Source: Chloroflexota bacterium
GTDB lineage: Bacteria; Chloroflexota; Dehalococcoidia; Lucifugimonadales; JACPCL1
Assembly: GCA_016210395.1 (NCBI GenBank)
Contig: JACQUI010000148.1
Location: 1 to 16,837 of the forward strand
Direction of reading: 5' to 3'
Length of the DNA: 16,837 bases
Below are positions 1 to 6,788 of the stretch, in pieces. The notes under the pieces are model-generated. The model ran no database searches. It was not told the origin of the DNA and saw only the letters and a program-made list of their open reading frames with translations. The position numbers and the translations under genes were made by a program. The first letter of the stretch is position 1. Each line of letters opens with the position of its first letter.

Positions 1-2
1 CA

Positions 3-203
3 ACGACGCGGCAGCCGAGCTTCACGGCCCCCTTCAACGCCACAGGCATGCCGGCCATATCCATCCCCTGCGGGTTCAGCGCCGCCGGCCTCCCCATCGG
101 CCTGCAGCTCGCCGCAAAGCCATTCGACGAACCCACCCTGCTGCGCGCCGCCTACGCCTACCAGCAGCACGCGGGGTGGCACGAGAAGCGGCCCTCGTTG
201 TGA
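3..203 (+). CDS. Amidase signature family protein, C-terminal fragment
   Basis: Only the last 66 codons lie in the window; the gene begins upstream of base 1 and ends at TGA 201-203. The visible part contains the run FNATGMPAISIPCG, followed by GLPIGLQL and then an Ala/Tyr-rich final helix ending in QQHAGWHEKRPSL. This matches the C-terminal end of amidase signature enzymes (GatA and related amidohydrolases), where the N-x-T/S-G-x-P-A-x-S/T-x-P block and GLPxGxQ are conserved. These enzymes hydrolyse amide bonds with a Ser-cisSer-Lys triad, which would lie upstream and cannot be checked here. Whether it is GatA itself or a general amidase cannot be decided from the fragment. No gene immediately downstream looks co-transcribed, since 167 bp separate it from the next start. 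Confidence 0.85.
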   Translation, partial: TTRQPSFTAPFNATGMPAISIPCGFSAAGLPIGLQLAAKPFDEPTLLRAAYAYQQHAGWHEKRPSL

Positions 204-370
204 CCGCTGGCGTGGGCCAGAAGCGGCTTGGGGCATGCGCGGACTGATGGGAGCCTCTTTCGCGTAAGTACCTGTGCGTCAGGAACGCGCTTCAAGCTTG
301 CATTCCCCCAGCGCCTTGCGGTACGCTCTCGCACGTCTTGTCGCACCCTCAATGACGAGGAGACATCCTC

Positions 371-787
371 ATGCACATGCAAACGCTCCCCGCCGACCGG
401 CGTTCCACCATCGCTCGCATCCCTTTTCTGGCTTTGGTGGCCGCCCTCTTCCTCATGGCGCAGGCCGCCCCCTGCCAGAAGGAAGATGAAGATAGAGATC
501 AAGGCATTGGGCCACAAGCCGGGATGAGCTACGCCCACGTGGCCCCCGGCCAGTACAGCGAAGTCTACATGGACATCCCGCTGACTGCGGGCGACGTTGT
601 AACTGCTACTCTTTCCGGCCCCGGCGTCGTGGGCGAGGCAAAGCAGTCGGCCACATCCCAGTTCGGCGGCACAGTCCGCCTCACGTGGAGAATCAACAAG
701 CTGGGAGAATACAAGGTAGATGGCCGCGTAGGGAAACCCGGCGAAGCAGGGAAGACCATCAGGCCGACAGTCGTCGTCGAGGGCTAG
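371..787 (+). CDS. Small exported protein of unknown function
   Basis: 138 residues. The start ATG is preceded by GAGGAG at good spacing; a second ATG two codons later is possible. Residues 1-16 are polar and basic, residues 17-33 form a hydrophobic stretch, and the sequence then reads AQAAPCQKEDEDRD. This is an export signal. The Cys after AAP could be a lipoprotein cysteine, but the lipobox is not canonical, so ordinary signal-peptidase I cleavage is equally possible. The mature part (about 100 residues) is rich in Gly, Val and Thr, with alternating beta-type patterns such as GDVVTATLSGPGVV and GTVRLTWRINKLGEYKVDGRV. This suggests an all-beta Ig-like or C2-like fold. I do not recognise a family. 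It converges on the SDR gene. Its function is unknown. Confidence 0.7.
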   Translation: MHMQTLPADRRSTIARIPFLALVAALFLMAQAAPCQKEDEDRDQGIGPQAGMSYAHVAPGQYSEVYMDIPLTAGDVVTATLSGPGVVGEAKQSATSQFGGTVRLTWRINKLGEYKVDGRVGKPGEAGKTIRPTVVVEG

Positions 788-816
788 CGGCTCCCTCTCC
801 TCCTCTCTCATTGGGA

Positions 817-881
817 GGGCCTTGCCCGACAATTGCCTGTTATGCCAGGAGGGTGAAAGGGGACCGCATCCCCTGCCGGGG
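817..881 (+). repeat. Dispersed repeat copy A (GGGCCTTGCC...CCTGCCGGGG type)
   Basis: Aligns with 3543-3606 over about 65 bp with one or two single-base gaps, at roughly 75 percent identity by eye. Both copies begin GGGCCTTGCC, pass through ATTGCCT, then ATGCCA, GGAGG and GGGA/ACCGC, and end CCTGCCGGGG. Both lie in convergent intergenic spaces. The function is unknown; it resembles the short intergenic repeats common in GC-rich genomes. Confidence 0.6.
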
Positions 882-888
882 GCGTCCT

Positions 889-911
889 GTAGGGGCGCAT
901 GGCTTGCGCCC
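889..911 (+). repeat. GTAGGGGCG hairpin repeat, copy 1
   Basis: Begins TGTAGGGGCGCA and folds through GGGCGCA against TGCGCCC. It shares its TGTAGGGGCG head with copies at 1022-1045, 11077-11100 and 14530-14561. The inner stem sequence differs between copies but remains self-complementary or close to it. Confidence 0.55.
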
Positions 912-1021
912 TGGGTTGGGGGGGAAAAACAACCTCGCGGGCAAGAAGGGGCAAATCCTCGAATGAACGGGCAAAGTCCCTTGGGAGAGGTCGCTCCGAT
1001 GGCATCGGAACAGGTGATAGC

Positions 1022-1045
1022 TGTAGGGGCGCCGTCTCCGCGCCC
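1022..1045 (+). repeat. GTAGGGGCG hairpin repeat, copy 2 (imperfect)
   Basis: Begins TGTAGGGGCGCC and runs into CGCGCCCGCG. The pairing is poorer than in the other copies, so this may be a decayed element. It sits about 40 bp from the SDR stop codon and could contribute to transcription ending there. Confidence 0.45.
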
Positions 1046-1087
1046 GCGTCTCTTCCACGCTTCGCATACTGCGTCCGCTCTCGGCGA

Positions 1088-1891
1088 TCATATCTCCAGC
1101 GGGACCTCCGGCGCGTACCCCGTGGGCGCAAACCCGCCCGCTAGCCCCCCGCCGTCCAGCATGAAGAAATCGCCGCTCGTGTAGCTGGACGCATCCGAGG
1201 CAAGGTAGACCGCCAGCGGCCCGATCTCCACAGGCACGCCCGTCCTGCCCACGGGGATGTACGGGCTGCGCGGCGCGCGGGTGGGATTGGGGTCCGGCTC
1301 CCTCGTCGTCACAAAGCCCGGCACAATGCAGGACACCCGCACGCCATAGCGGGAAAGGCTCGTCGCCAGCACCCGCGTCAGGTTGATGATCCCGCCCTTG
1401 GCCGCGCCGTACATGTAGTTGTCGGTGCCGCCACGGAAACCCAGCCCGGACGCCAGGTTGATGATGACCCCGCTCCGGCGGTCCACCATCTCCTTTGCAA
1501 CCGCCCTCGCGCAGTAGAAGGCGCTGGACAGGTTCACTTCAATGCCCACGCGCCATTCGTCGTCCGTAATCTCCCAGATGGGCTTGGGCCGCTGGTCGCG
1601 CACGATGCCCGCGTTGTTGACAAGCACGTCTATCTTGCCGAACTCCCGCCGCGCCAGCGCCACCATCCTATCCACCTGGGCCGTATCCGTCACGTCCGTT
1701 GTTACGGCGATGGCCCGCCTCCCCAGCGCTCGCACCTCTGCAGCCGTCTGCTCGATCAGGTTCGCGCGGCGGGCAGCGACAACGATGTTCGCCCCGGCCT
1801 GCGCCAGGGCAAGGCACATCGCCTTGCCCAACCCCGTGCCCCCCCCTGTCACGACAACCGTCTTACCTTCCATGCTCAACGTCTGCAGCAT
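1088..1891 (-). CDS. Short-chain dehydrogenase/reductase (FabG-like SDR)
   Basis: 267 residues, the usual length of a classical SDR, an NAD(P)-dependent oxidoreductase with a Rossmann fold acting on alcohols or ketones. Visible motifs in order: the dinucleotide-binding glycine motif TGGGTGLG (residues 15-22), a D near residue 66 for adenine contact, NNAG (92-95), the structural Asn 120, Ser 148 in INLASG, and catalytic Tyr 161 and Lys 165 in YGAAK. The end (SGDFFMLDGGGLAGG) is typical of FabG-like members. The ribosome site AGGAG overlaps the TAG stop of birA, and the genes are 9 bp apart, so translation is probably coupled. The substrate cannot be predicted; the biotin link of its neighbour hints at lipid metabolism but does not prove it. 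A second in-frame ATG six codons in is less well placed. Confidence 0.93.
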   Translation of the reverse strand: MLQTLSMEGKTVVVTGGGTGLGKAMCLALAQAGANIVVAARRANLIEQTAAEVRALGRRAIAVTTDVTDTAQVDRMVALARREFGKIDVLVNNAGIVRDQRPKPIWEITDDEWRVGIEVNLSSAFYCARAVAKEMVDRRSGVIINLASGLGFRGGTDNYMYGAAKGGIINLTRVLATSLSRYGVRVSCIVPGFVTTREPDPNPTRAPRSPYIPVGRTGVPVEIGPLAVYLASDASSYTSGDFFMLDGGGLAGGFAPTGYAPEVPLEI

Positions 1892-1900
1892 CGCCTTCTC

Positions 1901-2686
1901 CTAGCTTTGCAGTGTTACCTCGCCTGCTGTCAACGTCGCCATGCTGCCGTCAGCCCTACGCAGCAGCAAATTGCCGTCGCCGTCTACGCCCACGGCGACG
2001 CCCTCGTCCACATGATCTCCCCACTGCACGCGGACGGCTTTCCCCAGGGTTTCCAGGGACCCTTGCCATTGCTCCCACGCGGCGCCCCACTCCTTTGCGG
2101 CCGTGTACGCCATGCCCAGCTCCGCAAGCACGGCGCCCAGCAACTCCTCCCTCGACACCGGGCGGCCCAGCTCCTTCGCCAGGCATGTCGCCTGGTACCC
2201 GCCTGTAAGCTGGTCCGAGGGGTCGGCGTTCACGTTGATGCCGATCCCCACGATTGCGTAACGCACGCGCCCTTCCTCCAGCGCCCCCTCCACAAGAATG
2301 CCGCTGACCTTCTTCCCACCCCGGCGGATGTCGTTGGGCCATTTCAACGTCGCGTCCAGGCCCGTTGTCCGCCGTATCGCCCTGGATACGGCCACCGCAG
2401 CCGCCACGCTCAGCCGGCTGAAGGCCCACCGGTTGGGGTACAGGAGCACCGAGAAAGCCAGGTTCTGCCCCGCCAGGGATACCCATGCCCGCCCAAAACG
2501 CCCGCGCCCGGCTGTCTGCTCTTCCGCAACCACCACCAGTCCCTCACCTGCGCCGGAGTCCGCCTGCTGGCGCGCAACGTCCATTGTGGAGGTCACCTCA
2601 GGCAAGTACAGGATATGGTGACCCACCGGCATCTCCGCCAGGTAGGACTGCACTCCTTCACTGTCCAGGGGCGCGTACCCCGCCAT
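1901..2686 (-). CDS. birA: Biotin--[acetyl-CoA carboxylase] ligase (BirA, no DNA-binding domain)
   Basis: Activates biotin with ATP and transfers it to the lysine of biotin carboxyl carrier proteins. Visible motifs, numbered from the ATG at 2686: GRGRFGRAW (60-68) for biotinyl-AMP binding, KWPNDI (115-120), the lysine-containing KKVSGILVE (125-133), and GIGINVN (147-153). The last 50 residues form the small C-terminal beta domain. There is no N-terminal winged helix, so this is a group I, enzyme-only ligase that should not act as a biotin-operon repressor. An in-frame GTG at 2707 would add seven residues, but its upstream GAGG is poor, while the ATG at 2686 has GAGG nine bases upstream. It is followed by the SDR gene with its ribosome site inside the birA stop, so the two form an operon. 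Confidence 0.95.
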   Translation of the reverse strand: MAGYAPLDSEGVQSYLAEMPVGHHILYLPEVTSTMDVARQQADSGAGEGLVVVAEEQTAGRGRFGRAWVSLAGQNLAFSVLLYPNRWAFSRLSVAAAVAVSRAIRRTTGLDATLKWPNDIRRGGKKVSGILVEGALEEGRVRYAIVGIGINVNADPSDQLTGGYQATCLAKELGRPVSREELLGAVLAELGMAYTAAKEWGAAWEQWQGSLETLGKAVRVQWGDHVDEGVAVGVDGDGNLLLRRADGSMATLTAGEVTLQS

Positions 2687-2734
2687 CTTCTCCGTCCTCT
2701 CCTTCACAATGCCTCAAGCCTTCCCACTTGTACT

Positions 2735-2804
2735 GTGCCCGTATGCCCGTCTGTCCGCATGTCCGTCCTGTTTGCCCGCATGTCCGTTCTCCCCGCTTGC
2801 CCGC
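2735..2804. repeat. Short degenerate tandem repeat in the birA/usp divergent region
   Basis: CCGCATGTCC occurs at 2755-2764 and again at 2776-2785, exactly 21 bp apart. Weaker variants of TGCCCGTCTG/TGCCCGC lie on both sides. The array lies 30-100 bp upstream of birA and could affect its promoter, or may simply be a slippage repeat. Confidence 0.5.
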
Positions 2805-2866
2805 CGATGATACCACAGGCCCCCTTTGTGTCAAGAAAACGCTTCCCCACCTAGCACCCGCCAACG

Positions 2867-2872
2867 TATAAT
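2867..2872 (+). promoter_or_regulatory. Probable -10 box for the universal stress protein gene
   Basis: A perfect TATAAT in an otherwise GC-rich stretch, 40 bp upstream of the usp start codon. No convincing -35 hexamer is visible at 16-18 bp; TTCCCC at 2843-2848 is the nearest candidate. Confidence 0.5.
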
Positions 2873-2911
2873 GTCCGCATTCTTGCATATTTACGACGCG
2901 GAGGTTTCTCA

Positions 2912-3382
2912 ATGCAACGCTTCCTGGTGCCCCTTGACGGCTCCCACCTTGCAGAACAGGCCCTGCCTTATGCGAAGGAGTTCGTTTCCAAGATGGCCGG
3001 AACGCTTTACCTTGTTCGAGTGGTCACCATCTCCCGGCAGCTTGCTGCGGCCAGCATGGTGGGGCCAGGGGGCATGGAGAGCATGGCAACCGTGGACGTT
3101 GGGGCCATAGATAAGGCCATAGAACTGGAGACCCAGGAAGCCAGGACCTACCTGTCGCAGCAAAGCGAGCGCCTCCAGCGGGAGGGCCTCAGAGTAGAGT
3201 GGGAAGTCCGCCAGGGTATCCCTGCAGACGAAATCCGTGAGGCCGTTAAGGCGCATAACATTGACGCCGTTATCATCACCACGCATGGCCGCTCCGGCCT
3301 GGGCCGAGTGGTCTTCGGCAGCGTCTCCGACCGCATCATACGGGATACTCACGTACCCGTCATCGTCATCAAGCCGAAGTAG
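2912..3382 (+). CDS. Universal stress protein, UspA family
   Basis: 156 residues, a single Usp domain (HUP-type alpha/beta fold, cytoplasmic, usually dimeric). It starts with the family signature FLVPLDGSHLAEQALPYA and ends with VIITTHGRSGLGRVVFGSVSDRIIRDTHVPVIVI. The ATP-binding pattern of the family is G-x2-G-x9-G-S/T. Here the second Gly and the final GS are present (HG, nine residues, GS), but the first Gly is Thr, a change also seen in many actinobacterial and chloroflexal members, so nucleotide binding is probable but not certain. An insert of about 20 residues after strand 2 (residues 45-65, Gly/Met-rich) is common in this subgroup. GGAGG lies seven bases before ATG, and a TATAAT box is upstream. 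It is monocistronic and divergent from birA. Confidence 0.94.
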   Translation: MQRFLVPLDGSHLAEQALPYAKEFVSKMAGTLYLVRVVTISRQLAAASMVGPGGMESMATVDVGAIDKAIELETQEARTYLSQQSERLQREGLRVEWEVRQGIPADEIREAVKAHNIDAVIITTHGRSGLGRVVFGSVSDRIIRDTHVPVIVIKPK

Positions 3383-3426
3383 GACACACGAGTGTGGCCA
3401 GCGCAACGATGGCCGGTATGAACGAA

Positions 3427-3462
3427 CGAAGGGGCGTCCCGATGCATGGGGACGCCCCTTCG
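3427..3462. terminator. Hairpin between usp and rnpB
   Basis: A perfect 14-bp stem, CGAAGGGGCGTCCC against GGGACGCCCCTTCG, with an 8-base loop. It lies 45 bp after the usp stop and has no long U tract on either strand. It is well placed to end usp transcription and to block reading into rnpB from the opposite side. Its AACGAAGGGGC start is shared with the hairpin at 16646-16670. Confidence 0.65.
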
Positions 3463-3542
3463 TCTGAGCGCGTTGCGAGATGCGTTACCAGCGGGTGCGT
3501 TGGTAAGCGGACTCGTCGGGTGGTGAACGTCCTCTCCTTGGC

Positions 3543-3606
3543 GGGCCTTGCCAGATGATTGCCTTCATGCCAAGGAGGATGCGAGGGAACCGCGCTGCCT
3601 GCCGGG
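3543..3606 (+). repeat. Dispersed repeat copy B (GGGCCTTGCC...CCTGCCGGGG type)
   Basis: Partner of 817-881; same order of blocks with scattered mismatches and single-base gaps. It lies just beyond the 3' end of rnpB, on the downstream side of that RNA. Confidence 0.6.
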
Positions 3607-3693
3607 GCGGGTGGGTGGGAACAGAAGCGTCTGCCACAAGATTCTGAGGCAGGCCCACGAGGGAGGACACTGAGGGACAAGTAGGATGGGAAA

Positions 3694-4052
3694 GGCTAAG
3701 GAGGCCTATAAGCCGAGTCTTGTATCCCGATCGCTCGGGACGGCGGCCATCTCTCTACGCGCCGTGTTGCCACGGCGCTCTAGCAGCCAACCCGGGGACT
3801 GGCCGGGCGCCTGCGTCCCCCTATTTGGCCTTGCTCCAGGTGAGGTTTACCCGCCCCGGACGTCGCCGCCGGGGCCGTGGGCTCTTACCCCACGATTTCA
3901 CCCTTGTCCCGACCTAGGCCAGGACGGTATGTTTCTGTGGCACTCTCTTGCGGGTCGCCCCGTCTGGGTGTTACCCAGCACCTTGCCCGGTGGAGCTCGG
4001 ACTTTCCTCTCTCCCGGCAAGCCGGGACAGCGGCCGCCCGGCCTCCTTAGCC
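3694..4052 (-). ncRNA. rnpB: RNase P RNA, bacterial class A
   Basis: The catalytic RNA that removes 5' leaders from pre-tRNA. The 5' and 3' ends pair perfectly over 13 bp (4040-4052 with 3694-3706), giving helix P1. Near the 5' end the minus strand reads GAGGAAAGTCCGAG (about 3995-4008), the universal CR-I/P4 half. The 3' half CGGCTTATAGG follows ACAAGACT close to the end. The central AGTGCCACAGAAACATACCG block (about 3925-3943) is highly characteristic of bacterial RNase P RNA. The length, about 359 nt, is normal. It lies 50 bp downstream of the recombinase-like gene on the same strand, with no clear separate promoter in that gap, so it may be transcribed at least partly from the upstream operon. 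The ends are set by P1 and could be off by a few bases. Confidence 0.96.
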
Positions 4053-4101
4053 CACCTTCAGTGTAGCATGCCTATCCATATGGCGCTTGCCCTTCCCTCC
4101 A

Positions 4102-5478
4102 CTACACCCGCAACCGCACGGTGACCTCTTTTTCGCCGACCTCGATTCGCGCTACCCATCGCTCCAGCGCCTGGCGTCGTAGACTATCGTCCATACTTTG
4201 CCAGCGGGCCTCGTCCAAGATGGCCGCGCCGCTGAACGGCTCGTCGCCCGTGGCCGTTGCAGGCGTCCCCATCGTGCCTGGCGGCGCTGCCGTCGTCATT
4301 CCGTCCAGAAGCTCCCGCAGCCGGGCCAGCGGGATGGCCCCCTCTGCTGCCTGCTGCACGTAGGACAGGTAGCGCCGGCGGGAATCGTCCCCCGGGGGCG
4401 CGGCAGCGGCCCGCACGGCCTGCGGCGTTGCGCCAAGCAGCTCCGGCCGCTCTTGGATATGGCGCCGGACACCTGCAATTGCCGCCTCCTCCAACGCCGG
4501 CGCCCGCCAGGTATGGTACCGGCACACGCTCTGGTTAGTGCGAGATTGGCACTGGTAGTAGCGGTAGACGCCCTGCATGCGACTGCCGTCCTTGTTGCGC
4601 CACGCCTGCCGCCGCGTGACGCCGATCATGCTGTTGCCGCACTGGCCGCACACCGCCAGGCCGGAAAGGAGGAACGGCTGCGGGCTGGCTTTGCGCCGGT
4701 GGGGAGCGCGGGAGTCCATCAGGTCCTGGGCCTTGCGGAAGATCCCCCGGTCAACCAGCGCCGCGTGGCTGCGGGGGATGCGCATGCCGAAACGCCGGTA
4801 CGTCCCCACGTATGCAGGGTTCCGGAGGATGTCCCGGATGGTCACCATGCTCCAGTTGGCGTTCCGCCGCGTCCGCCGCCCGCCGTTGTTCAGCTCCCGC
4901 ACGATGTTCCGGATGCCCAGGCCCTGCTCCACGTAAAGCTGAAAGATCAGGCGCACCACCTTGGATTCTTCCGGCGCTTCCTCCAGCTTCCCGGTCTTGC
5001 CGACGCAAAAGCCGTAGGGTGGCTTCCCCAGCCCTTCCCCACGCACCGCCTTCCGGTACATTGCCTCCCGGATGTTCTTGGCCCGCTCCGTAGGCGCGGA
5101 GCTTTCCTGAGGCTCTTTGGCCATTGCCCCAAACAGCTCTCCGATGAGGGAAGGGCCGCCCTCCTGGATGCTCACGACGCGAGCGCCCAGGCTGTCCAGC
5201 TTCAGCAGCGCCTCAACCCCCTCTTCGGGCGTAGCGCCCAGGTGGAGAGGGGATGCCAGGGCGACCAGATAGGGCGCGCGCGCGCCCTCCAGGAACGCGG
5301 CCATCCGGCCTAGGGCCTGCGCAGGCGGGGTCTCTCTCTTGGGAAACGCGAAGGTCTGCTCCAGGGTGTGGCGGTTGGCATCGCAGTAGCGGCGCATCGC
5401 GCCGTCCATGCGAGCGCGAGTGGCGGGGTCTCCCCTTGGGGCTAGAGGGTCGTAGAGGAAATAAGCGATGGCGCGCAC
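4102..5478 (-). CDS. Large serine recombinase homologue lacking the catalytic serine
   Basis: 458 residues. Domains in order: a resolvase-like N-terminal domain (1-135), a Recombinase DNA-binding domain (about 140-255, with GKPPYGF, RLIFQLYVEQGLGIRNIVREL and ILRNPAYVGTY), a zinc ribbon with Cys 277, 280, 310 and 319, and a shortened C-terminal region ending in EVGEKEVTVRLRV. Active family members begin with Y6-x-R8-x-S10, where S10 attacks DNA, and carry a D-R-L-S-R block. Here the same positions read Y6-F-L8-Y-D10 and the later block reads ASPLHLG (75-81), so the nucleophile and key arginines are gone while the DNA-binding and zinc modules are intact. The GTG start is two bases after the zinc-ribbon gene stop, with GTAGGG overlapping that stop. 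It probably binds DNA without cutting. The annotation recombinase would be misleading. No att-like repeats or other phage genes are nearby. Confidence 0.88.
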   Translation of the reverse strand: MRAIAYFLYDPLAPRGDPATRARMDGAMRRYCDANRHTLEQTFAFPKRETPPAQALGRMAAFLEGARAPYLVALASPLHLGATPEEGVEALLKLDSLGARVVSIQEGGPSLIGELFGAMAKEPQESSAPTERAKNIREAMYRKAVRGEGLGKPPYGFCVGKTGKLEEAPEESKVVRLIFQLYVEQGLGIRNIVRELNNGGRRTRRNANWSMVTIRDILRNPAYVGTYRRFGMRIPRSHAALVDRGIFRKAQDLMDSRAPHRRKASPQPFLLSGLAVCGQCGNSMIGVTRRQAWRNKDGSRMQGVYRYYQCQSRTNQSVCRYHTWRAPALEEAAIAGVRRHIQERPELLGATPQAVRAAAAPPGDDSRRRYLSYVQQAAEGAIPLARLRELLDGMTTAAPPGTMGTPATATGDEPFSGAAILDEARWQSMDDSLRRQALERWVARIEVGEKEVTVRLRV

Positions 5479-5480
5479 GG

Positions 5481-6188
5481 CTACCCTACAAAGAGCATGC
5501 GGCCGCAGCTAGGGCACAAGGCAGGCTGGTCTTTGGCCATCCTGGCCCGCTGGATGTCGCGCGCCGGCAATGTGATACGGCAGCCGTTACACATCTCCCG
5601 CTCCACTTTGGCCATCGCCCGCCCCTGCTTTGCGCTCCGCAGCCGCTCGTACTGGGCAAGGATGCCGGGCGCGAAGGCGTTCGCTATCTCCAGCCTGCGC
5701 GCCTTCAGGCCGGGGAACGCAGCCTCCAGCTTGCTCCGTTCCGCCGTGAGCTGCTCTACTAGGGCCAAGCGCTCACGCTCCATCTTCGCCAGCTCCTCCG
5801 AGGCCCTCTCCACCCACGCCTCTTCCTCCTCCAGCTTCACCATCAGGGCCAGGAGCTCGTCATCTTCAATACGGCGCGCCTGTTCCTGCTGGCCCTTCAC
5901 CTCGGCCTGCAACGCCTCCATCTCCTTGATGGTGCGTATCCCGCCGCCGTACAACCTGGTCTCCAGATCCTTCGCCTTGGCTTGAAGGTCACCCACGTCC
6001 TGAGTGCGGCGTGCCTGCAGCCGGCGCATCTGCTGGAGCGCCTCCCGCCGCTGCGCCAGCGTCTGCCGCGTGGAGACGACCGCGCTATCGTCCTGGAGGC
6101 GCTTGTTCAGCGACACCAGCAGGGCGTTGAGGCGGTCTATCTCCAGGTCGGCCTCTTGCAGGTCGTAGAGCTGGCGCAGTGTGGTCAA
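5481..6188 (-). CDS. C4-type zinc-ribbon coiled-coil protein (zf-RING_7 family)
   Basis: 235 residues. A long charged helical region (about 1-180) rich in Glu, Leu, Arg and Gln forms a coiled-coil hairpin (LYDLQEADLEIDRLNALL, then ALQAEVKGQQEQARRIEDDEL). A C-terminal zinc ribbon follows with MCNGCR and, about 22 residues later, CPSCGRML, giving the CxxC...CxxC set. The family is widespread in bacteria, and its exact role is not settled; nucleic-acid or protein binding is assumed. It is often found near RNase H or RNase P RNA genes, which fits this locus. The start is TTG at 6186-6188 with AAAGG eight bases upstream; no in-frame ATG is near. It is followed two bases later by the recombinase-like gene and then by rnpB, all on the minus strand. 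Confidence 0.9.
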   Translation of the reverse strand: MTTLRQLYDLQEADLEIDRLNALLVSLNKRLQDDSAVVSTRQTLAQRREALQQMRRLQARRTQDVGDLQAKAKDLETRLYGGGIRTIKEMEALQAEVKGQQEQARRIEDDELLALMVKLEEEEAWVERASEELAKMERERLALVEQLTAERSKLEAAFPGLKARRLEIANAFAPGILAQYERLRSAKQGRAMAKVEREMCNGCRITLPARDIQRARMAKDQPALCPSCGRMLFVG

Positions 6189-6214
6189 TACACGAGCCTT
6201 TCCGTTTCAATCCT

Positions 6215-6236
6215 CACCCCGCGCTCAGGCGGGGTG
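6215..6236. promoter_or_regulatory. Small inverted repeat upstream of the zinc-ribbon gene
   Basis: An 8-bp perfect stem, CACCCCGC against GCGGGGTG, with a 6-base loop, 27 bp upstream of the TTG start on the minus strand. It could be an operator or a leader hairpin for the zinc-ribbon/recombinase-like/rnpB operon. There is no further support. Confidence 0.35.
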
Positions 6237-6359
6237 CAACAGGCTCCATCCTATGGGCATGGCGAAGGGGTGTCAAGGAAAACCCCTCCCACTTGTCCCT
6301 GGGTTTCATCACCCTCATAATGCTGACGTGTCTTTCTGCTGCCACCCAAAGGAGACCCC

Positions 6360-6779
6360 ATGTCCAAGGAACAGGTGACCTCCCTCCTGGAAGCCATGCT
6401 CCTCTTGGAGCGTGAGACCACTAGAGCAGTAGGCGACGTCCATGACCCCCTTCTGGACACGCGCCTGGCCGATGGCCGGAGCGTGCGCCAGGCCATCCAC
6501 GAGTTGGCCGCCCACTACCGGGAGCACATCGAGCAGCTCCTCTGGACCAAGTGGGGCCAGGCCATCCCCCGCAGCGAAACAAAGCGCATCCTGGCCGAGC
6601 TCCAAGCCGCGCGCGCCCAGTTCGGAGCGTACTTCTCCGACCTCCAGGACGGCCAGCTCGACGCGAAAAGCGCATCCGCCAACGGCGCATCCCCCAGGGA
6701 CACGGCCCTGCACGTCCTGGAAGACGACAACAAGACCCTGGACATGATCGTCAAGGCCCTTCACGGAAAAGCCGGGTAG
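6360..6779 (+). CDS. DinB-fold protein 1
   Basis: 139 residues, all-helical, matching the four-helix bundle of the DinB/YfiT-like superfamily. The block VRQAIHELAAHYREHIEQLL (about 42-61) corresponds to the helix that carries a metal-binding His in this superfamily. The C-terminal helix TALHVLEDDNKTLDMIVKAL has only one His where metal-binding members usually have HxxxH, so a full metal site is doubtful. AAAGGAG stands six bases before the ATG. The next gene is a paralogue nine bases downstream, so both are one operon. Family members include thiol-dependent transferases and proteins of unknown role; no substrate can be named. The divergent neighbour is the zinc-ribbon operon. Confidence 0.75.
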   Translation: MSKEQVTSLLEAMLLLERETTRAVGDVHDPLLDTRLADGRSVRQAIHELAAHYREHIEQLLWTKWGQAIPRSETKRILAELQAARAQFGAYFSDLQDGQLDAKSASANGASPRDTALHVLEDDNKTLDMIVKALHGKAG

Positions 6780-6788
6780 GAGGCAGCT

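Larger units (their letters stand above)
788..1087. other. 300-bp convergent intergenic region with several dispersed repeats
   Basis: No coding sequence is supported here; the open frames overlap each other on both strands and lack ribosome sites or recognisable protein. The stretch lies between the exported protein and the convergent SDR gene. It holds a copy of the GGGCCTTGCC-type repeat (817-881) and two copies of the GTAGGGGCG hairpin repeat (889-911 and 1022-1045), which are listed separately. The rest shows nothing I can name. Confidence 0.6.
3383..3693. other. Convergent intergenic region between usp and rnpB
   Basis: 311 bp without a supported gene. It holds the hairpin at 3427-3462 and repeat copy B at 3543-3606. 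The short open frames here overlap on both strands and show no protein-like composition or ribosome sites. Confidence 0.6.

Noticed and set aside
2735..2804. CRISPR array
   Set aside because: Only two exact 10-bp units with 11 bp between them; too short and degenerate.
1907..2854. A 315-codon plus-strand open frame across birA
   Set aside because: It is the antisense of a well-supported biotin ligase, has no ribosome site, and is Pro/His/Arg-rich.
3686..4066. A 126-codon plus-strand open frame over the rnpB region
   Set aside because: The sequence is clearly RNase P RNA on the other strand, with a 13-bp P1 helix and the conserved core blocks.
4198..5313. A 371-codon open frame on the plus strand, opposite the recombinase-like gene
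   Set aside because: It is His/Arg/Pro-rich without any motif, while the minus strand has clear domains. This is the usual GC-rich antisense shadow.
3694..5478. An integrated phage or element using rnpB as its attachment site
   Set aside because: There is no second copy of an rnpB end on the far side of the recombinase gene, no other phage genes, and the recombinase lacks its nucleophile; the housekeeping zinc-ribbon gene directly follows.
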